DNA of 64,000 nucleotides from Pandoraea norimbergensis (GCF_001465545.3 NZ_CP013480.3:124001-188000), one strand, 5' to 3'; shown: positions 8,104-17,252, numbered from the stretch's first letter. Program-made: numbers and translations. The notes: a model not told the origin generated them from the letters alone.

Positions 8104-9507
8104 ATGAACGATCGCCTATCGTGTACCGCCGCGCCGCCCGGCCCGGCAATTCCCCTGATGCCGCTCAACCCCGGCCCTGCGCCGACGGTATTGCCCGCCG
8201 CTGACGCGGGGCTGCGCCGTGGCGGCGTCCGTCCGCTGGGGCGTGAGCACCGCTGGAAAGTGCTGGGCGTGGGGGTGGCGGCCAACGCCAGCTTTGCCGC
8301 CGCCTTGGGCGGCCTGCCGGCGACGGCCGTGCAGATGCGCAGCGACTACGCGCTCGCCAACGGCGACCTCGGCCTTGTGCTCGGTTTGATCGGGCTGGGC
8401 ATCGCCGTCTCCGAATTGCCCTGGGGCATGCTCACCGACCGTTGGGGCGACCGGCGCGTGCTGCTGGTCGGACTGATGGTGACGGCGGCGGCATTGTTCG
8501 CGATGGGTATCTGGGTGGTGCCGACACCCCGGCATGTGCCGCCGATTCCGTTGCTGGCCGCAGGCATGCTCGCCATCGGCGTGCTGGGGGGCAGCGTCAA
8601 CGGGTCGAGCGGGCGCGCGGTGATGCGATGGTTTCATGACGGCGAGCGCGGGTTGGCGATGAGCGTGCGGCAGTGCGCGGTGCCGCTGGGTGGCGGCATC
8701 GGGGCAATGCTGCTGCCCGGGGCCGCGCTGCATTTTGGTTTCGCCGTCGTCTATATCGGGTTGGCAGTCGCCTGCGTTGCGGCAACGTACATGGCGTGGC
8801 TATGGCTGCTCGAACCGCCGGAAGAAGCGCATGAGTCGGCCGATGCCGCACGGGTTGCGCCAGTGCGTGCCGGTGCAGCCGCCAGCGCGCCCGTTCAGTA
8901 CTCGCCGCTGCGCGACGCACGGTTGTTGAGTACGGCGCTGGGTATGGCCGTGCTCGCCATGCCGCAAATCGCTGTGCTGACGTTCGGGACCGTCTTTCTG
9001 CATGACTTTGCGCATGTGAGCGTGCTGACGATTTCGCTCACGCTCGGGGCAGTGCAGACCGGGGCGGCGCTCACCCGGGTCTGGAGTGGGCGCTATACCG
9101 ACAAGCACCGCAATCGTCCGCAATATCTGCGCGTGTGCACGGTGACGGTAGGCGTCGTCTTTGCGCTGCTGGCGACACTGGTGGCCGCGCTGACGCTGCG
9201 CCCGGACTGGGTGGCGCACGGCACACCGTGGCTCATCGCGCTGCTGATCGTGGGCGGCATGGTGGCGTCGGCGTGGCACGGCGTGGCGTTCACCGAACTG
9301 GCGACGCTGGCGGGCGCATCGCGTGCCGGGACCGCGCTTGGCATCGGCAACACGGGCGTCTTCATGACGATGTTCGTCACGCCGCTTTCGATTCCGTTTC
9401 TGCTCTCGATCGGTGGCTGGGCACTCGTGTGGTCAGGTGGCCTCTTGTGTGCGGCGCTGGCGTGGCCGTTGTTCGTGTGGTCGCATCGTTCGCGCGTGGC
9501 GCAATAG
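8104..9507 (+). CDS. MFS transporter
   Basis: About 467 aa with twelve hydrophobic segments starting near residue 57. The loop 2-3 signature reads GMLTDRWGDRRVLLVG, the MFS motif GxLaDRxGrkxxl. The N-terminus is unusually long and proline-rich before the first helix. ATGs at 8047, 8104 and 8158 are all possible, and none has a good ribosome site. Divergence from the LysR gene suggests regulated export or uptake of a small molecule; the substrate cannot be read from sequence. Confidence 0.85.
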   Translation: MNDRLSCTAAPPGPAIPLMPLNPGPAPTVLPAADAGLRRGGVRPLGREHRWKVLGVGVAANASFAAALGGLPATAVQMRSDYALANGDLGLVLGLIGLGIAVSELPWGMLTDRWGDRRVLLVGLMVTAAALFAMGIWVVPTPRHVPPIPLLAAGMLAIGVLGGSVNGSSGRAVMRWFHDGERGLAMSVRQCAVPLGGGIGAMLLPGAALHFGFAVVYIGLAVACVAATYMAWLWLLEPPEEAHESADAARVAPVRAGAAASAPVQYSPLRDARLLSTALGMAVLAMPQIAVLTFGTVFLHDFAHVSVLTISLTLGAVQTGAALTRVWSGRYTDKHRNRPQYLRVCTVTVGVVFALLATLVAALTLRPDWVAHGTPWLIALLIVGGMVASAWHGVAFTELATLAGASRAGTALGIGNTGVFMTMFVTPLSIPFLLSIGGWALVWSGGLLCAALAWPLFVWSHRSRVAQ

Positions 9508-9533
9508 CCTCTCGTCGCCAAGTCGCTGAGCCA

Positions 9534-10442
9534 CTACGGCAGATGCACGTGCTCGACGAGAAAATCGAGAAACGCGCGGACGCGGGCGGGCAGGTGTCCG
9601 CCCTGTCCCACATAGACGGCATGCACGGGCTCCAGATCGCCCGGGTTGTAGTCTTCGAGCACGGCGACGAGGCGTCCTTCGCGCAGGTCGGCATCGACGT
9701 GATACCGCGAGTGACGCCCGAGCCCGAGGCCTTCAACAGCAAGCTTGCGCATGATCTCGCCATTGCTCACGACCATGTTGCCGATCTGCGGGTAGTGCGT
9801 AATACCGCCCGCCCCATCGAGAAACGGCCAGCCCTGCACCTGACGGTCGAAGTTGAAGGCCATCACGTTGTGATGAATCAGATCGGCCGGGGTGCGCAGC
9901 GGGCCATTGCGCGCGAGGTAGCCGGGGGATGCGACAACGTGCATGCGACTCTCGCCGAGCTTGCGGGCCACAAGTCGCGAGTCGCGCAACGGCCCCGCCC
10001 GCACGGCGACGTCGGCGCGTTGCTCCAGCAAATCGACGACAGTATCGGTCAGCGTGAGATCGAGCCGGATTTCAGGGAATTGCGCGAGAAATGCCGGAAT
10101 GACCGGCAGCAGATACAGCGTGCCGATCGGCACACTGGCGTTCACGCGCAGCAGGCCACGCGGGACCGCACCCGCTGCGGCTTCTCGCTCCGCCGCCTCG
10201 ATATCGGCCAGCACGCGGGTGGCGCGCTCGTGAAACGCGGTGCCCTCGGGGGTGAGTTGCAGGCGACGCGTCGAACGGTTGAATAGCCGCGCACCCAAGC
10301 GCGCTTCGAGACGCGCAATCAACTTGCTCACGGCCGACGGCGTCATATGCAGCGCCCGTGCCGCGGCGGAGAATCCGCCCAGTTCGGCCACGCGCGCGAA
10401 AACTTCCATATCGCCGGAGCGGTTGACGTCCTGTCGACCCAT
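9534..10442 (-). CDS. LysR family transcriptional regulator
   Basis: 302 aa. The HTH covers residues about 12-70 (MEVFARVAELGGFSAAARAL, TPSAVSKLIARLE). The effector-binding domain (from about 95) includes PIGTLYLLPVIPAF and DVAVRAGPLRDS, typical of the DhcR/YafC-like LysR group. It is divergent from the AraJ-like exporter at 10645, with a 19-bp palindrome between them that is a good candidate operator. Confidence 0.9.
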   Translation of the reverse strand: MGRQDVNRSGDMEVFARVAELGGFSAAARALHMTPSAVSKLIARLEARLGARLFNRSTRRLQLTPEGTAFHERATRVLADIEAAEREAAAGAVPRGLLRVNASVPIGTLYLLPVIPAFLAQFPEIRLDLTLTDTVVDLLEQRADVAVRAGPLRDSRLVARKLGESRMHVVASPGYLARNGPLRTPADLIHHNVMAFNFDRQVQGWPFLDGAGGITHYPQIGNMVVSNGEIMRKLAVEGLGLGRHSRYHVDADLREGRLVAVLEDYNPGDLEPVHAVYVGQGGHLPARVRAFLDFLVEHVHLP

Positions 10443-10475
10443 CGTCGGTGCCTCTCGTACTCGCCGTTTGACGTG

Positions 10476-10494
10476 TTGTGACTTGAAGTCACAA
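10476..10494. promoter_or_regulatory. 19-bp perfect palindrome between LysR and MFS genes
   Basis: TTGTGACTTGAAGTCACAA is a perfect palindrome centred on 10485. It is 33 bases from the LysR start and about 150 from the MFS start. A TTGACG hexamer at 10468-10473 could be a -35 box, which would put the palindrome over the promoter spacer. The likely ligand is the LysR product. Confidence 0.6.
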
Positions 10495-10644
10495 ATGATT
10501 TTCCTTCGCGCAGTCTATTTCATCAATGCGAGGACGTCTATATTGCGTGGCATTGGTCAGCGTTGTCTCAGCGGTTGCTGTTTTTCTTCTGACGCACGGA
10601 CGCGGCCTTTCCAAAGATTCGCAATATTCAGACAGGAGTTTCTC

Positions 10645-11835
10645 GTGCCCATCGCCCTTTACGCCCTGACCGCCGGTGCCTTCGGCATTGGCGTGACGGA
10701 GTTCGTCATCATGGGTCTGCTGCTCAACGTCGGCGCCGATTTCGGCGTCTCGATCGCGGCCGCAGGCCTGCTTATTTCCGGTTATGCGCTGGGTGTCGTT
10801 GTCGGCGCCCCGCTCATGACCACCGCTACCGCGCGCTGGCCGCGCAAGACGGTGCTGCTGGTGCTCATGGCGATCTTCACCATCGGCAATGCGGCTTGTG
10901 CCATCGCGCCGAGCTATACCGCGCTGATGGCTGCGCGCGTGCTGACGTCGTTTGCTCACGGCACGTTCTTCGGCGTGGGCTCGGTGGTCGCCACCGGTCT
11001 CGTGTCGCGTGAGCGCCGTGCGTCGGCTATCGCCGTGATGTTCACGGGCCTGACGGTCGCCAACATTCTCGGCGTGCCGTTCGGCACGTGGCTCGGCCAG
11101 AGCTACGGCTGGCGTGCGAGCTTCTGGGCGGTGACGGTCATCGGCGCGCTCGCGTTCGTCGTGATCGCGATGTTCGTGCCGAAGATTGCCGCGCCGAAGG
11201 ACGCCGGCGACTGGCGTGCCGATTTGCGTGCGCTGGCACGCCGCCCGGTGCTGCTGGGTCTGCTCACGACGGTACTGGGCTGGGTCGGTGTGTTCGGTGT
11301 GTTCACGTACATCGCGCCGCTGCTCACCGAAGTGACCGGCTTTGCCGAGCGCGCCGTGTCGCCGATTCTGCTGATCTTCGGCGGCGGTCTGGTGGTGGGC
11401 AATCTGCTGGGCGGCAAGCTCGCCGATCGCCGCGTCGTGCCGACCGTGCTGGGCAGCCTGCTGTCGCTGTCTGTCGTGCTGGGCCTGATGACCTTTGCGC
11501 TGCACTCGCAATGGCTGTCCATCGTGTTTGTCGCGCTGCTGGGCGCTACGGCGTTCGCAACGGTCGCGCCGCTGCAACTCTGGGTGATGGAGAAGGCGTC
11601 CGGTGCGGGCGAGAGTCTCGCGTCGAGCTTTAACATTGCCGCGTTCAATCTGGGTAACGCCATCGGTGCGTGGCTGGGTGGCTTCGTGATCAACCACGGC
11701 GGCCTGACGGCGGTGCCTTGGGTGGCGGCGCTGGTGCCGCTGGCGGGGGTGGGCGTGGCGCTGTTGAGCCTGCGTCTGGATCGTCGCGATGCGCGTGCGC
11801 ATCTGACGCCGAACTGCGAAACACCGGCGATGTAA
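10645..11835 (+). CDS. MFS transporter, AraJ/DHA1-like exporter
   Basis: 396 aa starting at GTG 10645, chosen because CAGGAG lies 7 bases upstream; the open frame extends earlier but without a ribosome site. It opens with ALYALTAGAFGIGVTEFVIM, characteristic of the AraJ/sugar-efflux-like branch (TEFVxMGLL). Twelve hydrophobic helices are evident, with TATARWPRKTVLL in the 2-3 loop. It is probably a drug or metabolite exporter controlled by the divergent LysR regulator. A strong terminator follows. Confidence 0.88.
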   Translation: MPIALYALTAGAFGIGVTEFVIMGLLLNVGADFGVSIAAAGLLISGYALGVVVGAPLMTTATARWPRKTVLLVLMAIFTIGNAACAIAPSYTALMAARVLTSFAHGTFFGVGSVVATGLVSRERRASAIAVMFTGLTVANILGVPFGTWLGQSYGWRASFWAVTVIGALAFVVIAMFVPKIAAPKDAGDWRADLRALARRPVLLGLLTTVLGWVGVFGVFTYIAPLLTEVTGFAERAVSPILLIFGGGLVVGNLLGGKLADRRVVPTVLGSLLSLSVVLGLMTFALHSQWLSIVFVALLGATAFATVAPLQLWVMEKASGAGESLASSFNIAAFNLGNAIGAWLGGFVINHGGLTAVPWVAALVPLAGVGVALLSLRLDRRDARAHLTPNCETPAM

Positions 11836-11857
11836 TCGTCGACGCGTTTCAATGACG

Positions 11858-11895
11858 CCGGGGCGGCGGGTTCACACCCGTCGCCCCGGTTGTTA
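11858..11895 (+). terminator. Intrinsic terminator
   Basis: A 13-bp stem (11858-11870 with 11877-11889, one G-T pair) and the 6-base loop TTCACA are followed by TTGTTATTT. It ends the AraJ-like gene and lies between the convergent 3' ends of that gene and the ModE-type gene. Confidence 0.75.
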
Positions 11896-11916
11896 TTTGG
11901 TAACCGCCGAACGATG

Positions 11917-12768
11917 TCAGGCGAGCACGCCGATGATGACGCTGGTGGCGGCAAACGCCGCCGTCGCGCCATTGGCTTCTGCGAGTCCCCGGTTCACCAA
12001 GGTGTCGTGTGGCATCACGGCGGCCAATCGACCGCCGCCCGGCAACGCGAGAATCACTTCGGCCTGTCCGGTGTCGTTTGTAATCGCGACCACCGTGCCG
12101 GCCAGCCGGTTGGCCGTCGGCAAACCGGCGAGGTCTGCGCCGCGTGCGATCTCGATCCATGGCGCCTTGATGAGCGCGAAGGCGTCGCCGCCGACGGCGA
12201 GGCCGAGTGTTTGCGTGCTGCGATGCGTGAGCGACGCCGTGATCGCTTCGCCGCCGGGTAGCGTGAGCGTCACCTCGTCGTTCACGCCGCAACGACGAAT
12301 CGCCGTGATCGTACCGTGCAACTGATTTCGCGCACTTGTCTGCAAGCCTAGGCGCGCAATCACCTGCCACTGCTCGTCGAAGTGTTCGAGATCGTTGGCC
12401 ACCCGGGCGAGAAACTGCTGCTGGGCTGCTTCCACTGCGCGAAACGCGGCCACCAGCTTCGCGCCGCGTGCCGTCAGCGTGGTGCCGCCGCCGCCGCGCC
12501 CGCCCGTGCTGCGCGCCACGAGGGGCTCGCCCGCGAGCTGGTTCATCGCGTCGACCGCGTCCCATGCCGCCTTGTAGCTCATGCCGGCAGCCTTTGCCGC
12601 AGCCGTGATCGAGCCCTGCGTGGCAATGTGTTCAAGCAGGGCGATACGTGCCTGTCCGCCGAGCGACGAATTGCCGCGATGCAGCCAAAGTGAGCCACTC
12701 ACTTGCAGTGCATTATTTGTTTCGTTGCGCAAAACATCATCCGGCGTTGAAGAAGGTTCGGAAACCAT
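11917..12768 (-). CDS. modE: ModE-type molybdate-responsive regulator
   Basis: 283 aa. An N-terminal winged HTH of the LysR-like ModE kind (SITAAAKAAGMSYKAAWDAV near residue 55; RSTGGRGGGGTTLT wing near 85) is followed by two TOBE/molybindin modules (about 130-195 and 205-270, each with HGTI/AGTVxAI and LPGG). This is the full architecture that binds molybdate and represses modABC. No mod transport genes are in the window. The start at 12768 is chosen by alignment logic; an ATG 12 codons earlier is possible and neither has a clear ribosome site. Confidence 0.88.
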   Translation of the reverse strand: MVSEPSSTPDDVLRNETNNALQVSGSLWLHRGNSSLGGQARIALLEHIATQGSITAAAKAAGMSYKAAWDAVDAMNQLAGEPLVARSTGGRGGGGTTLTARGAKLVAAFRAVEAAQQQFLARVANDLEHFDEQWQVIARLGLQTSARNQLHGTITAIRRCGVNDEVTLTLPGGEAITASLTHRSTQTLGLAVGGDAFALIKAPWIEIARGADLAGLPTANRLAGTVVAITNDTGQAEVILALPGGGRLAAVMPHDTLVNRGLAEANGATAAFAATSVIIGVLA

Positions 12769-13060
12769 AATGTTTTTTTCGATCAAACCCAGAGGTGGTC
12801 GCATTGTAGAGGCCTACGGAACCTGTCAGAAACAATAGCCGAAAGCCCGAGTGTTGCGGCGCACCAACGGAGGTCACTTCGGAGGCCTGATTGGGGGACG
12901 AATGGGGGACGTTTCTCATCTACATTGAATTTGCCGCATGCCCCCCCAATGCCGGTCGAATCCCGCCAGACCAACGGCTTCACGGTCCTGACGAGGTGCG
13001 CCCGGGAATGCGACGTTTACCGAAGTGCCCACTCACCTGACACAACAGAAACGGGGTGAA
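12769..13060. other. Intergenic region with a possible integration scar
   Basis: No convincing gene. It holds a direct repeat TGGGGGACG (12892-12900 and 12903-12911) and, at 12952-12973, GGTCGAATCCCGCCAGACCA, which resembles a tRNA T-loop and 3' end without the rest of a tRNA. Such a combination is what an excised or decayed tRNA-targeting island can leave. This interpretation is tentative. Confidence 0.3.
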
Positions 13061-13297
13061 ATGATGCGCGTCAGGAATATCAAGGAAACGGTTGACGGGG
13101 CTCGATACTATCGTCTGGTTCGCACACTGCCTAACGGTAAGCGACATCAGATGCAAATCTCTTTCTCCGCGGGTGAAATGCGCTTCAGGCGTTTCGTGGC
13201 ACAGCGACTCTGGTTGCTGCGCGCCGAAATGCGAGACAGTACGCGTGCGGCGGCTGCCCCTGCCCCACGCAGCAATATGCCTCAGTTGGTGTTTTAA
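13061..13297 (+). CDS. Small basic hypothetical protein
   Basis: 78 aa from MMRVRNIKETVDGARYYRL; GGGGTGA just upstream favours ATG 13061 or 13064. It is rich in Arg and basic, with no membrane or signal segment. It has its own intrinsic terminator immediately downstream, which supports a real transcription unit. The family is not recognised. Its position beside a possible integration scar leaves open a mobile origin. Confidence 0.55.
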   Translation: MMRVRNIKETVDGARYYRLVRTLPNGKRHQMQISFSAGEMRFRRFVAQRLWLLRAEMRDSTRAAAAPAPRSNMPQLVF

Positions 13298-13323
13298 CGA
13301 AGCCATACCGCAATCGAATATCT

Positions 13324-13355
13324 CGCCGGGCCGGATCACTCCGCCCCGGCGTTTT
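13324..13355 (+). terminator. Intrinsic terminator
   Basis: CGCCGGG (13324-13330) pairs with CCCGGCG (13345-13351) and is followed by TTTT. It serves the small gene ending at 13297. Confidence 0.7.
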
Positions 13356-13470
13356 CGTTTATCGAATCGGAATGTGTGGCGGCGACACCCGGGCATTAGT
13401 TGGTTGTCCTTGATATCCGGGGCAGTGCGAGATGTCGATCGAACGGCCGGTCAACCCCGCTTGGCCGCCT

Positions 13471-15072
13471 TCAGCCTGCCTTTCTCGGCGGCAGTTCGGC
13501 AGGTCTGGGCGTCGTCTTGACGGCCATGAGCCCGGTGCCCGCATGGGCAATCGCAAACTGCACCAGTTCATCGAACGAAATTGGCCGGGCGAACAAATAC
13601 CCCTGCGCATACGTGACGTCGCGCTCGCGCAGGTAATTCGCCTGCATCTCGTTTTCCACACCTTCTGCCACGATGGTCATCTGCAAGTTGTTGGCGAGCT
13701 GGATGATCGAATCGCAGATGTTGCGCGTGACGGTGTCGTCTTCCGTCACCGGCAAGAATTCCTTGTCGATCTTCAGATAGTTGAAGTCGTATCGCTTGAG
13801 GTAGCCGATCGAATTGTTCTCGGCGCCGAAGTCGTCGAGCGCGGTTTCGATGCCGCGCCGTTGCAGTTCGGACATGACATGGCGTGCTGCCGCCGTGTCG
13901 CGAATGACGTAGCGCTCGGTTATCTCGGCCACCAGCGGATAGGTGTCGTTCAGCGACCCGTACAGCCGCTCGATGTCCTGCACGATGGTGGTGTCGCGCA
14001 GGTGCCGCTCCGCGAGATTGATTCCCATATGAAAGCCTGGCGGCAGCGCCCCCATCGACATGTCGTTGCGAATCTGCCGCAGCACGGAGCGCGTGAGATC
14101 CACGATCAGGCCGTTGCTCTCGGCAATCGGAATAAAGGCGTCGGGGCGCACGAGGCCCGCGAGCGGGTGGTGCCAGCGCAACAGCGCCTCGGCACCGGCG
14201 CAGCGGTTCGTGGCCAGTTCCATGACCGGCTGGTAATACACCTTGAATTCGTCGCGCTTGATGCCGCGTGCGATCTGCCGCCGCATGAACTGCGCCGGGC
14301 CGAGGTGGCGAAACGTCATCACGCCGAGCAGAAACGCGATGACGGCGCCGAACGACAAGAAGATGGGGGCCTGACTGGCGGCCAACTCGCGCATGAGTGT
14401 CGGGCTGCCGGCGAGCGACGTCGCAAAGTGCTCCGATGCGAGTGTGACTTGCGCGCCGCGCGTAGCGACGCCGGACGACTGAAGCAGCGGCCCCTCGGAG
14501 GTGAGCGACATCTTGCCCACGGTCATCGCCGTCCACGCGAGGTCGTTGTTCTTCACGCTATGCAGCGTTTCGGTCAGGTAGACCCCGTCGACATAGCCGA
14601 GCACGCCGTCGGTCGCCGAGGTCGGCACATACAGTGCCAGCGCGGGCGCTTCGCGGGCGTAGGGCGAGCCGGGCACGAGCAGCGTGCGGGCGCCGGTGAG
14701 CATGGGGACGACTTCGGCCGGCATGGCCATGTCGAGGCCGTCGGTCGAGCGCGGGACCGACGAACAATAGAGCTGGCCGCGTGACACGAGCCAGATCGAA
14801 CGGAAGTAGGGACTGAGGGTGCCGGTGGCCTGAAGCTGGTTGCCGACGTCTTCGCAGGAGCGGCCGACCCACGGGGTCACGCCTTGAAGCGTCTTTTCCG
14901 CCTGAAGGACGATGCGCTCGAGGGCATCGCGCTGACGCACGGCTTCGTCCTGGAGAATCGACTGCGACATGTGATAAATGCGCAGCCAGCCCACGAAGAG
15001 GACAACGACAAACGTGACCGCCACGACAACCCCGGTCACCAGCCACTGCACGACTCTCGAATGTTGAATCAT
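13471..15072 (-). CDS. CSS-motif EAL c-di-GMP phosphodiesterase
   Basis: 533 aa. An N-terminal transmembrane helix (about 9-31) and a second near 222-243 flank a periplasmic CSS domain with Cys residues in RSCEDVG and the YCSS triplet. The cytoplasmic EAL domain (about 250-515) keeps the main catalytic motifs: EALLRWHHP, EITERY, LDDFGAENNS, LKIDKEF, AEGVEN and GYLFARP. It should hydrolyse c-di-GMP under periplasmic redox or DsbA control, as known for the PdeC/YjcC group. It could oppose the Wsp diguanylate cyclase encoded 6 kb away. ATG 15072 starts just before the first helix. Confidence 0.9.
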   Translation of the reverse strand: MIQHSRVVQWLVTGVVVAVTFVVVLFVGWLRIYHMSQSILQDEAVRQRDALERIVLQAEKTLQGVTPWVGRSCEDVGNQLQATGTLSPYFRSIWLVSRGQLYCSSVPRSTDGLDMAMPAEVVPMLTGARTLLVPGSPYAREAPALALYVPTSATDGVLGYVDGVYLTETLHSVKNNDLAWTAMTVGKMSLTSEGPLLQSSGVATRGAQVTLASEHFATSLAGSPTLMRELAASQAPIFLSFGAVIAFLLGVMTFRHLGPAQFMRRQIARGIKRDEFKVYYQPVMELATNRCAGAEALLRWHHPLAGLVRPDAFIPIAESNGLIVDLTRSVLRQIRNDMSMGALPPGFHMGINLAERHLRDTTIVQDIERLYGSLNDTYPLVAEITERYVIRDTAAARHVMSELQRRGIETALDDFGAENNSIGYLKRYDFNYLKIDKEFLPVTEDDTVTRNICDSIIQLANNLQMTIVAEGVENEMQANYLRERDVTYAQGYLFARPISFDELVQFAIAHAGTGLMAVKTTPRPAELPPRKAG

Positions 15073-15509
15073 GTGCTGCCAACCCGGAAATAAGTGGGGC
15101 CCTTGTGTGCTGTTTGTGTTGCAGGGCACAACCCGTCAATCGACTCTACACGAATCCCTGACGGCATCCAACGCCCGATAAACCCGCACGACAAAACCCT
15201 TAGGAGTGTCGCAATCGCGTCATTTCGGCACAGGATTGACGCGATTACGACGGGTTTCCGACGGGCATGAAGCCGCCTTGGGCTACGCAACTTGGGGCGT
15301 AGCGGGGCCGAATTCAGGCCGAACGCAGGGCAAATTCATGGCGGAATCGCGACAAAACTTGGCGTAACGACGATTTACGCATGCTCTACACTTCACTCAT
15401 TAAATTTCTGGCGGAATTTGAGAAATATCCCAACTTTCATGCATATCTGCGCGAAAGCCGTCGGAATCTGACCGTTTTCCCAAGCTAGAGACGTCAAGTC
15501 GTTCCTCCC
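15073..15509. other. Divergent intergenic region, no gene seen
   Basis: 437 bases between the CSS-EAL gene and the fsr-type gene. It should contain both promoters. The part from about 15380 is AT-rich and directly precedes the fsr start. I see no long palindrome or RNA gene. Confidence 0.5.
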
Positions 15510-16742
15510 ATGTCGAGTCAACCTGCATCCTCCCTTGCTGGCGCCCCTACGCCGGCTGCGCAGGGCACGGCGTTCCGCGTGCTGTCTGCCATCAGCTTCT
15601 CTCACTTGCTCAACGACATGATCCAGTCGTTGATCCTGGCGATCTATCCGTTGCTCAAGGCCAATTTCGACCTGAGTTTCGGGCAGGTTGGCCTGATCAC
15701 GCTGACGTATCAGATCACCGCGTCGCTGTTGCAGCCTGTCGTCGGCCTTTATACCGACAAGTACCCGAAACCGTATTCATTGCCGGTCGGCATGGGATTC
15801 ACGCTCGTGGGATTGCTGCTGCTGGCGGTGGCGCCTAACTTCGGCGTGCTGCTCGTGGCGGCGGCGCTGGTGGGCATGGGCTCGTCGGTGTTCCATCCGG
15901 AATCATCGCGCGTGGCCCGCATGGCTTCGGGCGGCCGCCACGGTATGGCGCAGTCGTTCTTTCAGGTGGGTGGCAACGTTGGCTCGTCGCTGGGCCCGTT
16001 ACTGGCGGCGCTGATCATCGTCCCGCACGGCCGTGGCAGCGTGGCGTGGTTCTCGGTGGCGGCGCTCGTCGCGATCTTCGTGCTGTTCCACGTGAGCCGC
16101 TGGTATGCAGCGCAGCGCGCGGCCAGCAAGGGCAAGCCGGCAGCGCGTCGTGGCGGCACGGCGCACCTGTCGCGCGGCAAGGTGATGTTCGCTATCGGCA
16201 TCCTGCTGGTGCTGATCTTCTCGAAGTATTTCTACCTCGCGAGCATCAGCAGCTACTTCACGTTCTATCTGATCAGCAAGTTCCACGTGTCGGTGCAGAA
16301 CGCGCAGATCCATCTGTTCGTGTTCCTGTTCGCGGTGGCGGCCGGCACGATGATCGGCGGCCCGCTGGGTGACAAGATCGGCCGCAAGTATGTGATCTGG
16401 GGCTCGATCCTCGGTGCTGCGCCGTTCACGCTGATGCTGCCGTACGCCAGCCTGTACTGGACCGGCATCCTGACGGTGGCCATCGGCCTGATTCTGGCGT
16501 CGGCGTTCTCGGCGATTCTGGTCTACGCGCAGGAGCTGATTCCGGGCAAGGTGGGGACGGTCTCGGGGCTGTTCTTCGGTTTCGCCTTCGGGATGGGCGG
16601 CGTGGGTGCTGCCGTGCTGGGTCAACTGGCCGACACGACGAGCATCGACTTTGTGTACCACGTGTGTGCGTTCCTGCCGCTGCTCGGTATCGTGACGATC
16701 TTCCTGCCGAACGTCGAGGGTCACAAGAAGGCGGCGGCCTGA
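15510..16742 (+). CDS. fsr: Fosmidomycin resistance-type MFS exporter
   Basis: 410-aa major facilitator with twelve helices. Family marks are FSHLLNDMIQSLILAIYPLL at the start of helix 1, SSVFHPESSRVARMASGGRH in the 4-5 region and GPLGDKIGRKYVIWG in the second half. This combination identifies the Fsr branch, which exports fosmidomycin and related compounds in E. coli. The physiological substrate here is unknown. Two back-to-back terminators follow. Confidence 0.88.
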   Translation: MSSQPASSLAGAPTPAAQGTAFRVLSAISFSHLLNDMIQSLILAIYPLLKANFDLSFGQVGLITLTYQITASLLQPVVGLYTDKYPKPYSLPVGMGFTLVGLLLLAVAPNFGVLLVAAALVGMGSSVFHPESSRVARMASGGRHGMAQSFFQVGGNVGSSLGPLLAALIIVPHGRGSVAWFSVAALVAIFVLFHVSRWYAAQRAASKGKPAARRGGTAHLSRGKVMFAIGILLVLIFSKYFYLASISSYFTFYLISKFHVSVQNAQIHLFVFLFAVAAGTMIGGPLGDKIGRKYVIWGSILGAAPFTLMLPYASLYWTGILTVAIGLILASAFSAILVYAQELIPGKVGTVSGLFFGFAFGMGGVGAAVLGQLADTTSIDFVYHVCAFLPLLGIVTIFLPNVEGHKKAAA

Positions 16743-16763
16743 TACGGGTCTGATCGCCTGACG

Positions 16764-16799
16764 GGGCGCTGCCGGAGGCTTTCCCGGCAGCGCCCAAAA
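16764..16799 (+). terminator. Intrinsic terminator of the fsr gene
   Basis: A perfect 12-bp stem (GGGCGCTGCCGG / CCGGCAGCGCCC) with an 8-base loop lies 22 bases after the fsr stop codon. Confidence 0.7.
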
Positions 16800-16840
16800 C
16801 AAAACGCCGGCCTGAGCGATCAGGACCGGCGTTTTGTTTT
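16796..16840. terminator. Bidirectional terminator
   Basis: AAAACAAAACGCCGG and its exact complement CCGGCGTTTTGTTTT (15 bp) are separated by 15 bases. The A and T tracts on the two arms let it terminate both fsr and the convergent surface-antigen gene. Confidence 0.8.
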
Positions 16841-16853
16841 GGTATCGACTACC

Positions 16854-17252
16854 TTACGGCGCGGCGCGCTTTTGCAGTTCCCACTTGCCCTTCTCGCCCG
16901 CCTTGCAGGCGTTGAGCTTGAGCGTGACGTCCTGACCCTTGGCGTTGAGCAGCACGATCAGATCGCGACAGGTCTTGTCGTCGGTCTTCTGCGTGTTGGT
17001 CGCCGTGAGCTGGCCGGTGAACTGCGTGGGCGTGCCGGTGCCCTTGTTGTTCCACTCGACGGTCTCGTTGTCCTGCTTGTTGGAGAGCACGTCGTCGGCC
17101 GCTTTGGCGAGCGACGCGTTGTCCTTCGCGCGCAGCCAGGCCAGCGGCGAATTGCTCATGAACGTGAGATTGGAGGCGGCGAGCACGGGCGCGGCGGCGC
17201 CTGCGCCGATGAGAAGTGCTGCGCCAAGCGCGAGCAAACGGGTATGCGACAT
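16854..17252 (-). CDS. 17-kDa surface-antigen-like secreted protein
   Basis: 132 aa starting at MSHTRLLALG, with AAGGA upstream; the longer open frame is not needed. A signal peptide ends near residue 25 (APVLAA). The mature domain has DNETVEWNNKGTGTPTQFTG, then KTCRDLIVLLNAKGQ and a final CKAGEKGKWELQ. This matches the C-terminal domain of RT0821/Lpp0805-type surface proteins (two Cys, TCRD, CxxxxGxW). It probably resides in the outer membrane or periplasm. Function unknown. Confidence 0.7.
   Translation of the reverse strand: MSHTRLLALGAALLIGAGAAAPVLAASNLTFMSNSPLAWLRAKDNASLAKAADDVLSNKQDNETVEWNNKGTGTPTQFTGQLTATNTQKTDDKTCRDLIVLLNAKGQDVTLKLNACKAGEKGKWELQKRAAP

Noticed and set aside
12952..12973. 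tRNA gene
   Set aside because: Only a T-loop-like and 3'-end-like fragment; no acceptor, D or anticodon arms upstream.
13432..14784. Long plus-strand frame opposite the CSS-EAL gene
   Set aside because: Arg/His-rich antisense shadow of a well-recognised protein.
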